NCBI GenBank assembly: GCA_930633525.1
Contig: CAKNFP010000002.1
Location: 1,798,001-1,862,000 of the forward strand
Reading direction: 5' to 3'
DNA length: 64,000 nucleotides
Source of the DNA: Hyphomicrobiales bacterium
GTDB taxonomy: Bacteria > Pseudomonadota > Alphaproteobacteria > Rhizobiales > Beijerinckiaceae
Both the position numbers and the translations under genes were made by a program. Positions 57,495-64,000 of this stretch are shown piece after piece (the stretch's first letter is position 1; every line of letters starts with the position of its first letter). Below the pieces are notes generated by a model, which worked only from the letters and a program-made list of their open reading frames with translations, searched no databases and had not been told where the DNA came from.

Positions 57495-57502
57495 ACCTCT
57501 TT
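57478..57502. promoter_or_regulatory. Putative NsrR operator overlapping the -10 element
   Basis: An imperfect 25-bp inverted repeat is centred at 57490. The left arm is AAAGTGGCAT and the right arm ATACCTCTTT, following the rule AAAG-x-GG-x-AT / AT-x-CC-x-CTTT (8 of 12 base pairs). It covers TATAAT. An NsrR-type repressor is encoded second in the operon, so this is a fitting autoregulatory site. Confidence 0.55.
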
Positions 57503-57535
57503 AGAGAGCCGCGCGGTTCGCGGTGAGGAAGAATG

Positions 57536-58060
57536 ATGCTTGCGGCGAAGGATCCTCAGTTGATCTTGCCTCGCTTTGATCGCGATCAAGGCGCTCGGCA
57601 AAATTATAGAGACATTCCATTTGTCTTTGTCGCCATGCTCTGGCTAGGAGTGCTGTTCGGCGTATCGTTTCTGGCAACACCCGTGAAGTTTCGGGCGCCA
57701 TCGCTGGATTTGCCGGTGGCGCTCGATGTGGGTCGCGTCACCTTCGCGTTGCTCTCGAAAACTGAGTGGGTCTTTTGCGCCATATTGTTTGTCACAACGC
57801 TCCTTACGCTGCGGTCGCGCAAGGGACGGCTCGTCGTCGTCGCCTTGCTCACGCTCGTGCTGCTCGTGCAGGCCTTGTGGCTGCTGCCAATCCTCGATGC
57901 GCGCGTCAGCCAGATCATGGCAGGAATGATGGTGCCAAACACCAGTCATCATATCCTCTACATTGTCGCGGAGGCCTTGAAGGTCCTATTGCTGCTTGGG
58001 CTTTCAATAGAGGCGTTGTGGGCGCTCGCCGGGCCGGGGAAGATCCAGCGATGCGCATGA
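57536..58060 (+). CDS. Small membrane protein heading the cbb3 operon
   Basis: The protein has about 174 residues and four hydrophobic segments; the conserved-looking core is FGVSFLATPVKFRAPSLDLP, then VGRVTFALLSKTEW. ATG 57536 follows GAGGA at 6 bp; 57533 is also possible. The hydrophilic N-terminus (about 25 residues) contains the FNR-box sequence, and ATG 57634 would remove it. It overlaps nsrR. I do not recognise a named function. Confidence 0.75.
   Translation: MLAAKDPQLILPRFDRDQGARQNYRDIPFVFVAMLWLGVLFGVSFLATPVKFRAPSLDLPVALDVGRVTFALLSKTEWVFCAILFVTTLLTLRSRKGRLVVVALLTLVLLVQALWLLPILDARVSQIMAGMMVPNTSHHILYIVAEALKVLLLLGLSIEALWALAGPGKIQRCA
57576..57589. promoter_or_regulatory. Perfect FNR/FixK-type box
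   Basis: TTGAT-CGCG-ATCAA matches the FNR/FixK consensus exactly, including the outer C and G of the extended TTGATC-N2-GATCAA form seen in alphaproteobacteria. It lies 75 bp downstream of the predicted start site and inside the first reading frame. It could drive an internal low-oxygen promoter, repress the upstream one or be fortuitous. Confidence 0.5.
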
Positions 58061-58497
58061 CGTTTCACACAGATTACGCGATCAGGATGCTGATTTATGC
58101 CGCTTTGCGGCCGGGCGGCGTCTGCACGGTGAATGACGTCGCAGTGGCCTACGGCCTTTCGCGCAACCACCTTCTCAAGGTCGCGCTGACCCTTCGCGAT
58201 CTCGGCTTCATCGAGACGATACGCGGCCGTTCTGGTGGCATTCGCATCGCCGTTGCACCGGAGGAGATCAACATTGGCGCCCTGGTGCGTTCGACGGAGG
58301 AGGATTTCTCCCTTGTCGAATGCATGCAAGGAGCCGGCGGCGCTTGCGTGATCTCTCCGGCTTGCAGGCTCAAGGGTGTTTTCGCGGAAGCGCTGACCGC
58401 CTATCTCGCGGTTCTCAACAAGTACACGCTCGCCGATATCGTTCGCAACAGGGCTGTTCTTCAGCCGTTGCTCGGTATCCGCGAGACAATCGCCTGA
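58051..58497 (+). CDS. nsrR: Rrf2-family NO-sensing repressor NsrR
   Basis: The 148-residue protein has an Rrf2 winged helix (FHTDYAIRMLIYAAL) and the NsrR cysteine set Cys91, Cys99 and Cys105 in CMQGAGGAC and VISPACRLK. The stretch after it (YLAVLNKYTLADIV) also matches NsrR. These cysteines ligate an Fe-S cluster that NO destroys. It is located inside the oxidase operon, 22 bp before ccoN. Confidence 0.88.
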   Translation: MRMTFHTDYAIRMLIYAALRPGGVCTVNDVAVAYGLSRNHLLKVALTLRDLGFIETIRGRSGGIRIAVAPEEINIGALVRSTEEDFSLVECMQGAGGACVISPACRLKGVFAEALTAYLAVLNKYTLADIVRNRAVLQPLLGIRETIA

Positions 58498-58519
58498 ATC
58501 CTGGGGAAGGGGCAAATAA

Positions 58520-60169
58520 ATGGTCTCAGGACTAACGGTTTCGGAGCGAAGGCTCGCCCTTGTGGTATCGGGGCTGCTTGCTGTTTGCGGGCTCGCCATG
58601 GCTGTCGTCGGGCGCAACGACCTCCTTGGCACGCATGGCTTCGTTGTCCTGGCATTCAGCCTGGGGCTTATCGCCCTGGTCGCTTCCCGGTATCTCGATC
58701 CGGAGCCTTCGGAAGAGCGCCTGTCGCACTACTACGATGATCCGACGAAAGTCGGTATCGTTCTGGCCATGATCTGGGCCGTTATCGGCATGTTCTTCGG
58801 GGTCTGGGTGTCAGCGCTGCTTGCCTGGCCGGATCTGACCTTCGATGCCGCCTGGGCCAGTTTCGGGCGCATCCGGCCTGTTCATACGTCTGGCGTCATT
58901 TTCGGTTTTGGCGGTAACGCCCTGATTGCGACGTCATTCCACGTTCTCCAGCGTACCTCGCGGGCGCGGTTGCCGGATCAGTTCAGTCCCTGGTTCGTAC
59001 TGATCGGCTACAACCTCTTTTGTGTGCTGGCGGCAAGCGGCTATTTCATGGGACTCACCCAATCAAAAGAATATGCAGAACCGGAGTGGTATGCCGATAT
59101 CTGGCTTGTCATTGTCTGGGTTGTGTATTTCCTGATCTATATCCGCACGCTTCAACGCCGCAAGGAACCGCACATCTATGTGGCGAACTGGTATTACATG
59201 GCGTTCATCCTGGTTGTGGCGATCCTGCATATCGTCAATAATCTAGCGGTTCCGGTCTCGCTGGGGCACGCCAAGAGCTATTCGCTGTTCTCCGGCGTGC
59301 AGGATGCGATGACGCAATGGTGGTACGGGCATAATGCCGTCGCGTTCTTCCTGACGGCGGGCTTCCTGGGCATGATGTATTACTACCTGCCGAAGCGCGC
59401 GGGGCGGCCGATTTTCTCCTACAGGCTGTCGATCATCAGCTTCTGGGGCATCACCTTCATGTATATGTGGGCCGGGTCGCACCACTTGCACTACACGGCG
59501 CTTCCGCAATGGGTGCAGACACTTGGAATGACCTTCTCCGTGGTGCTGCTGGTGCCCTCCTGGGCTTCCGCGGGCAATGCGCTGGCGACGCTGAACGGGG
59601 CGTGGCACAAGGTGCGTGATGACGCGACGCTTCGCTTCATGATGGTCGCGGCCGTCTTCTACGGGCTCTCGACTTTCGAGGGCTCGTTCATGGCGATCCG
59701 TGCTGTGAATTCGCTGTCGCACTATACGGATTGGACAATCGGCCACGTCCATGCGGGCGCGCTCGGCTGGGTGGCGATGATCACCTTCGGCTCGCTCTAC
59801 GCGCTTGTTCCCTGGATGTGGAAACAAGAACGGATGTATTCGCCGGCCCTGGTGGAAGTGCACTTCTGGCTCGCCCTCACCGGCACCATCATCTACGTCT
59901 TTGCGATGTGGAATTCGGGCATCATTCAGGGGCTGATGTGGCGTACCTATAACGACAGCGGCACGCTAGCATACTCCTTCATCGACAGTCTGGTCGCAAT
60001 GCATCCCTACTATATCGCGCGGACCGTCGGTGGGTTGCTCTTCCTCGCTGGAGCTGTCGTCGCTTCCTACAATATCTGGATGACGATCCGCATGTCGCGG
60101 CGGGCCGAGCCGGCCGCGCAAAGCGCCGCTGACGTGCCCGCTGCTGTCGCGATCGTTCCGGGGGAATAA
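58520..60169 (+). CDS. ccoN: Cytochrome cbb3 oxidase catalytic subunit I
   Basis: The 549-residue subunit has about 12 helices. The haem-copper ligands are visible: His122 (PVHTSG), His271 (GHNAVAFF), His321-His322 (SHHLHY) and His409/His411 (GHVHAG). It reduces O2 with high affinity at the low-spin haem b/haem b3-CuB centre. ATG 58520 follows GGGGAAGGGG. Confidence 0.96.
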   Translation: MVSGLTVSERRLALVVSGLLAVCGLAMAVVGRNDLLGTHGFVVLAFSLGLIALVASRYLDPEPSEERLSHYYDDPTKVGIVLAMIWAVIGMFFGVWVSALLAWPDLTFDAAWASFGRIRPVHTSGVIFGFGGNALIATSFHVLQRTSRARLPDQFSPWFVLIGYNLFCVLAASGYFMGLTQSKEYAEPEWYADIWLVIVWVVYFLIYIRTLQRRKEPHIYVANWYYMAFILVVAILHIVNNLAVPVSLGHAKSYSLFSGVQDAMTQWWYGHNAVAFFLTAGFLGMMYYYLPKRAGRPIFSYRLSIISFWGITFMYMWAGSHHLHYTALPQWVQTLGMTFSVVLLVPSWASAGNALATLNGAWHKVRDDATLRFMMVAAVFYGLSTFEGSFMAIRAVNSLSHYTDWTIGHVHAGALGWVAMITFGSLYALVPWMWKQERMYSPALVEVHFWLALTGTIIYVFAMWNSGIIQGLMWRTYNDSGTLAYSFIDSLVAMHPYYIARTVGGLLFLAGAVVASYNIWMTIRMSRRAEPAAQSAADVPAAVAIVPGE

Positions 60170-60173
60170 GACG

Positions 60174-60905
60174 ATGCCAAATTTTCACCGGAAACTGGAA
60201 CGCAACGCCATCGGCTTCGTATTGGCCATTGTCGGCGTGTCGGCCATCGGCGGCTTTGTCGAGATCGCGCCTCTCTTCACCATTAACGAGACCGTCGAGC
60301 AGGCGCCGGACATGCGGGTGTACACACCCCTGGAGGTCGCCGGCCGCAACATCTATATCCGGGAAGGCTGCTATGCCTGTCACTCCCAGATGATCCGCAC
60401 GCTGCGCGATGAAGTCGAACGTTATGGGCCCTTCTCGCTGGCGGTGGAATCCCAATATGATCACCCCATGCTATGGGGATCCAAGCGCACCGGCCCCGAT
60501 CTGGCGCGCGTCGGCGGCAAATATTCTGATGCCTGGCATGTCGCGCATCTGATCAATCCACGCGACGTCGTCCCGGAATCAGTCATGCCGCGCTACGCTT
60601 GGCTGCAGCGCAATGCGCTCAAGGCCGACGATCTTGGCCTGCATCTGGCCGCGCAGCGCACAGTTGGGGTTCCCTATACCGACGAGATGATCGCCAATGC
60701 GAGTGCTGACGCCTATGGGCAAGCCAATCCCGACAGCCCCTACGCGAGCGGTGTGACGGCACGCTATGGCGAAGCGACCAATGTTCGGGCCTTTGACGGC
60801 AGCGCCGGCCGTTTGACGGAGATGGATGCGCTCGTGGCCTATCTGCAGGTGCTCGGTCGCCTGACCGATGCCGCGCAGAAGACCGCGACGGCGACGAAGG
60901 AGTGA
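60174..60905 (+). CDS. ccoO: Cytochrome cbb3 oxidase subunit II (monohaem cytochrome c)
   Basis: The 243-residue subunit has an N-terminal anchor (about residues 11-35) and one haem c site C66-Y-A-C69-H70, with a distal Met in VMPRYAWL. It starts 4 bp after ccoN. Confidence 0.96.
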   Translation: MPNFHRKLERNAIGFVLAIVGVSAIGGFVEIAPLFTINETVEQAPDMRVYTPLEVAGRNIYIREGCYACHSQMIRTLRDEVERYGPFSLAVESQYDHPMLWGSKRTGPDLARVGGKYSDAWHVAHLINPRDVVPESVMPRYAWLQRNALKADDLGLHLAAQRTVGVPYTDEMIANASADAYGQANPDSPYASGVTARYGEATNVRAFDGSAGRLTEMDALVAYLQVLGRLTDAAQKTATATKE

Positions 60906-60909
60906 GGCG

Positions 60910-61080
60910 ATGGCGTTCGATCATCAAACGCTTGTGGCATTCTCCAAGAGCTGGGGCCTGTTCTACCTGATCGCGCTGGCGGCGGCCGTGCTGGTCTATG
61001 CCCTGTGGCCTTCGAACCGGAAGCGTTTCGACCGGGCCAAGAATAGTATTTTCGATAAAGATGATCGGCCGGGGGAATAA
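60910..61080 (+). CDS. ccoQ: Cytochrome cbb3 oxidase small subunit
   Basis: The 56-residue single-helix protein (SWGLFYLIALAAAVLVYALW) fits CcoQ, which stabilises the oxidase. ATG 60910 is 4 bp after the ccoO stop. Confidence 0.9.
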   Translation: MAFDHQTLVAFSKSWGLFYLIALAAAVLVYALWPSNRKRFDRAKNSIFDKDDRPGE

Positions 61081-61083
61081 GCG

Positions 61084-61980
61084 ATGGGAACGGAAAAAAG
61101 AGATCCGGTCACAGGTCGGCTTACCACCGGCCATGAGTGGAATGGCATTGAAGAACTGGACACACCGATTCCGCGTGTTGTCCTTTTCTTTCTCGGATTC
61201 GGGATCCTGTTCTCGATTATCTACTGGATATTCATGCCGGCTTGGCCCTCAGTGAGCACATATACGAAGGGGCTGCTTGACTTTGATCAGCGCGAGGTGG
61301 TCACGCGCCAGGTCCAGGAAGCTGCGGCCGCCCGCGCCGGCTGGACGGATAAGATCGCCAATACGGGTTTCGCCGAGATCGCAGCTGACGAGACCCTGAT
61401 GCGCCGTGTGCGCGAAACCGGGCCTACGCTCTTTGCCGACAATTGCGCAGTCTGCCACGGCGTGAAAGGAACGGGGGGGCCGGGCTTTCCCAATCTCACT
61501 GCCGGTGCGTGGCTTTGGGGCGGCGATCCCGATACCATCGCGCAGACAATCCGCGTCGGCATCAATGCTACCGATGACGGCACGCGTGTGTCGCAAATGC
61601 TGGCTTTTGGGCGCGACGGCATCTTGACATCTGATCAGGTTCGCAGCGTTGCCGCCTATGTCCGCTCGCTGTCGGGCCAGAATCTCGATGCGAGCGAGCA
61701 GTCGCGACTGCCTGCCGGCAAGGAGGTGTTCAAGGCCAATTGTGTTTCCTGCCATGGCGAAAACGGGAAGGGTATTCGTGATGTCGGCGCCCCCGACCTG
61801 ACTGACCATCACTGGATCTATGGTGGCGATGCGCAGTCGGTCTATACGAGCATCTATGGAGGCCGGCAGGGGCACATGCCTTATTGGCGGGATCGCCTGT
61901 CGCCGGCCGATATCAAGCTGCTCACGCTTTATGTGGGCACGCTCGGCAAGGACGAAATCCGGGGCAGGGACAAGCCATGA
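61084..61980 (+). CDS. ccoP: Cytochrome cbb3 oxidase subunit III (dihaem cytochrome c)
   Basis: The 298-residue subunit has an N-terminal FixP-type region (GIEELDTPIPR), one helix and two haem c sites, C121-A-V-C124-H125 and C220-V-S-C223-H224. It passes electrons from soluble cytochrome c to CcoO/CcoN. Its end overlaps the next small gene by 4 bp. Confidence 0.96.
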   Translation: MGTEKRDPVTGRLTTGHEWNGIEELDTPIPRVVLFFLGFGILFSIIYWIFMPAWPSVSTYTKGLLDFDQREVVTRQVQEAAAARAGWTDKIANTGFAEIAADETLMRRVRETGPTLFADNCAVCHGVKGTGGPGFPNLTAGAWLWGGDPDTIAQTIRVGINATDDGTRVSQMLAFGRDGILTSDQVRSVAAYVRSLSGQNLDASEQSRLPAGKEVFKANCVSCHGENGKGIRDVGAPDLTDHHWIYGGDAQSVYTSIYGGRQGHMPYWRDRLSPADIKLLTLYVGTLGKDEIRGRDKP

Positions 61981-62186
61981 CCGGGCTTCCCACGCCGCCG
62001 CTCCGCCTGTCCCGCATCAACCGGCGTTTTGTTGCCTTGGCGGCGGCTGGGGCGGGCATCGCGCTGCTCATCGCGGCCAATGCGCATCTCGTCTACGTGG
62101 CGGTTGTCTCGCAGCCTGACTGCGTACCCCATGAAAAATCGACAGGGCCGGGTGGAACGTTCCGCGCCGCCCGGTCCGCCTGCTGA
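61977..62186 (+). CDS. 69-residue membrane protein after ccoP
   Basis: The small protein has one transmembrane helix (about residues 17-38, FVALAAAGAGIALLIAANAHL) and a cysteine-bearing tail (VVSQPDCVPH and AARSAC at the end). It is translationally coupled to ccoP by ATGA. It sits where ccoG and ccoH normally stand. No named family is recognised. Confidence 0.75.
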   Translation: MTGLPTPPLRLSRINRRFVALAAAGAGIALLIAANAHLVYVAVVSQPDCVPHEKSTGPGGTFRAARSAC

Positions 62187-62197
62187 GGGAGGGCAGT

Positions 62198-62983
62198 ATG
62201 GGAACGAACGACACGATCGAGACTCTGCCACTGCCGCTCGCCGCTCGCCGCCAGCGGAATCTGCCGGCCAGCGCCGCCTTGACCTGGCTGTCCAAGGGCT
62301 GGAGCGATCTCTGGCACACGCCCCTGCCAAGTCTAGCCTATGGATCGGCCATATTCGCCGTATCCGTTGTCATCGTCTGGGAACTGTTCCGGCTCGCGCT
62401 TGACTATATTCTCTTTCCGGCCTTGGCCGGCTTCATGGTCGTCGGCCCGCTCATCGCGATTGGCCTCTACCAGAAGAGCCGCGACATCGAGGAGGGACGA
62501 CCCGTCAGTCTTGCAAGGATGATTTTCGTGAAGGCTGCCTCCGGTGCCCAGGTCTGGTACACCGGCGCGATCTTGTGCCTCCTGATGCTCGTCTGGATGC
62601 GGGCGGCGGTGATCATCTATGCCCTGTTCTTTGGGTTGCGGCCGTTTCCGGGCCTCGACGGTGTGGTCTCGATGCTGCTCACGACCCCGGAGGGATGGGG
62701 CATGCTGGTGGTGGGAACCGCCGCCGGTGGCCTGTTCGCGGCCTTCTCCTTCGCCATCAGCACTTTCGCCATTCCGATGCTGCTTGATGAGAAGACCGAT
62801 GCCTTCACGGCAATGGGCACGAGCATTTCGTTGGTGTGGAACAATCTGCCCGTCATGCTGGCCTGGGGCGCAATCGTGCTCGCGCTTTTCCTCCTCTGCT
62901 TGGCGACCGGTCTCATCGGCCTGATCGTCGTGTTCCCACTGCTCGGCCATGCGACGTGGCACAGCTACAGGGCGATCGCATGA
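62198..62983 (+). CDS. DUF2189 integral membrane protein
   Basis: The 261-residue protein has six or so hydrophobic helices and the DUF2189 pattern WLSKGWSDLWHTPLPSLAYGS, then FMVVGPLIAIGLYQKSRDIE. The family is common beside respiratory or redox operons; its function is unproven. Its stop overlaps the ccoI start. Confidence 0.85.
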   Translation: MGTNDTIETLPLPLAARRQRNLPASAALTWLSKGWSDLWHTPLPSLAYGSAIFAVSVVIVWELFRLALDYILFPALAGFMVVGPLIAIGLYQKSRDIEEGRPVSLARMIFVKAASGAQVWYTGAILCLLMLVWMRAAVIIYALFFGLRPFPGLDGVVSMLLTTPEGWGMLVVGTAAGGLFAAFSFAISTFAIPMLLDEKTDAFTAMGTSISLVWNNLPVMLAWGAIVLALFLLCLATGLIGLIVVFPLLGHATWHSYRAIA

Positions 62984-64000
62984 CCTGTTGCGCGCTTCCG
63001 GTCGACAAGCTGGCGGAGATCGCCCGCATCACGGCGCGGGAGGAGTTCCGATTGGCGAGCCGGAACTTGGGCGAAGGGCTCCATCAGACAGATTTGTCGG
63101 TGCCGGGCGTGCACTGTGCCAGTTGTATCCGCACCGTCGAAAACGGGCTGATGCAATTGCCGGGCCTGGAATATGCCCGGGTCAATCTGTCGACGAAGCG
63201 CGCGACCGTGAAATGGCGTGGCAGCGAGCCGCCAGATGTGCTGGAGACGCTGGACCGACTCGGTTTTCCCAGCCACCTGTCTGAGGTTGAGGGTGACCGG
63301 AAGGACCCGGAACTGGGGCGCCTGATCCGCGCGCTGGGGGTGGCCGGTTTCGCGTCCATGAACATCATGCTGCTGTCGGTCTCCGTCTGGTCGGGGGCCG
63401 ATGCTGAAACCCGTCAGGCTTTTCACTGGATTTCGGCCGCGCTGGCGCTGCCCTGCCTCATCTATTCCGGACGCATTTTCTTCGTCGCGGCCTGGGGAGC
63501 GTTGCGCCACGGCCGCACCAACATGGACGTGCCGATTTCGATCGGCGTCTGCCTCGCCTTCGGTCTCAGCCTTTACGACACCATCCATAATGGGCGGCAC
63601 GCCTATTTCGACGCGGCCACCTCATTGATCTTCTTCCTCCTGATCGGCCGCACGCTCGATCACCTCATGCGGGAGAAAGCTCGCGCCGCTGTTCGCGGCC
63701 TTGTGCGGCTCGCGCCGCGTGGCGCGACAGTGCTGCATGCAGATGGCAGCCGGGAATATCTCGCAGTCGCTGATATCGAGCCGGGCATGCGCATCGCCCT
63801 CGCCGCCGGCGACCGCGTGCCCGTTGACGGCGTTGTTGAAGATGGCATGTCTGACCTCGACTGCGCCATCGCGACCGGGGAGGGCGCTCCACAACATGTC
63901 CAACCGGGCTCGACAGTCCAGGCCGGGACGCTCAACCTCTCGGCGCCGCTGAATATCATCGCTTCGGTTCGCGCCGAAAATTCTTTCCTGTCGGAGATGG
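62980..64000 (+). CDS. ccoI: Copper-transporting P-type ATPase for cbb3 assembly, N-terminal part
   Basis: This gene runs off the window; 340 codons are present with no stop. It starts MTCC, has a heavy-metal-associated domain with C46-A-S-C49, four or so membrane helices and the actuator loop. The loop reads T299-G-E-G302 followed by AP, where TGES is usual. CcoI/FixI exports Cu+ for CuB insertion. It overlaps the DUF2189 gene by 4 bp. Confidence 0.9.
   Translation, partial: MTCCALPVDKLAEIARITAREEFRLASRNLGEGLHQTDLSVPGVHCASCIRTVENGLMQLPGLEYARVNLSTKRATVKWRGSEPPDVLETLDRLGFPSHLSEVEGDRKDPELGRLIRALGVAGFASMNIMLLSVSVWSGADAETRQAFHWISAALALPCLIYSGRIFFVAAWGALRHGRTNMDVPISIGVCLAFGLSLYDTIHNGRHAYFDAATSLIFFLLIGRTLDHLMREKARAAVRGLVRLAPRGATVLHADGSREYLAVADIEPGMRIALAAGDRVPVDGVVEDGMSDLDCAIATGEGAPQHVQPGSTVQAGTLNLSAPLNIIASVRAENSFLSEM

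Overview
The window looks like chromosome from a metabolically versatile, aerobic to microaerobic alphaproteobacterium. Hyphomicrobiales is the likely order, from a Bosea- or Chelatococcus-like lineage, but the genus is inference only. Supporting signs are high GC, dense ATGA/GTGA-coupled operons, an alphaproteobacterial pcaDCHGB order next to a LysR-type PcaQ, a PobA paired with an AraC-type regulator, many tripartite tricarboxylate transporters (TTT) and a ccoNOQP-ccoI operon. I saw no rRNA, tRNA, CRISPR array, transposase or phage gene.

Layout. (1) 1-9.4 kb: start of an amino-acid ABC permease, a TetR regulator, an atypical type II dehydroquinase-like enzyme, a GntR regulator with tandem palindromic operators, a five-gene branched-chain-type ABC importer, 4-hydroxybenzoate hydroxylase and its AraC regulator. 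(2) 9.4-14.2 kb: pcaQ and pcaDCHGB, the protocatechuate branch of the beta-ketoadipate pathway. Regions 1 and 2 together plausibly take up aromatic or hydroaromatic acids and carry them through protocatechuate to beta-ketoadipate. (3) 14.2-21.6 kb: an intact class D beta-lactamase, an HxlR/DsbA-fold/NAD(P)-reductase stress set, a Kef-type antiporter, an ABC exporter and a YbaN-like protein.

(4) 21.8-47.9 kb: a metabolic island with four complete TTT systems (4 TctA, 4 TctB, 4 TctC). They are interleaved with an alpha/beta hydrolase, two amidohydrolases, a hydroxyacyl-CoA-type dehydrogenase, an HpcH/HpaI aldolase, a BKACE (DUF849) enzyme, two BNR-repeat proteins, an NTF2-like protein, a double-cupin protein and two SDRs. 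One IclR regulator lies in the middle. I find a recurring palindrome, ATTTC-N7-GAAAT (best copy ATTTCGCACCGCGAAAT), in seven intergenic regions of this island, which suggests one IclR regulon over about 21 kb. The two BNR-repeat genes share a last-third tract of about 342 bp in inverted orientation. It is about 98% identical, with only synonymous differences, while the rest of the genes has diverged strongly. This is the signature of gene conversion.

(5) 48.1-57.0 kb: a UTRA-type GntR regulator, two SDRs, a GMC oxidoreductase, a UPF0303/HbpS-like protein, an SsuABC/NMT1-like ABC importer and two paralogous carboxymuconolactone-decarboxylase-like proteins. This looks like a second, uncharacterised uptake-plus-oxidation module. 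(6) 57.4-64.0 kb: a cytochrome cbb3 oxidase operon starting with a small membrane protein and an NsrR-type NO-sensing Rrf2 repressor, then ccoN, ccoO, ccoQ, ccoP, a 69-residue membrane protein, a DUF2189 protein and ccoI, which runs off the window. A near-consensus promoter here is overlapped by an inverted repeat that could be the NsrR operator, and a perfect FNR/FixK box lies just inside the first gene.
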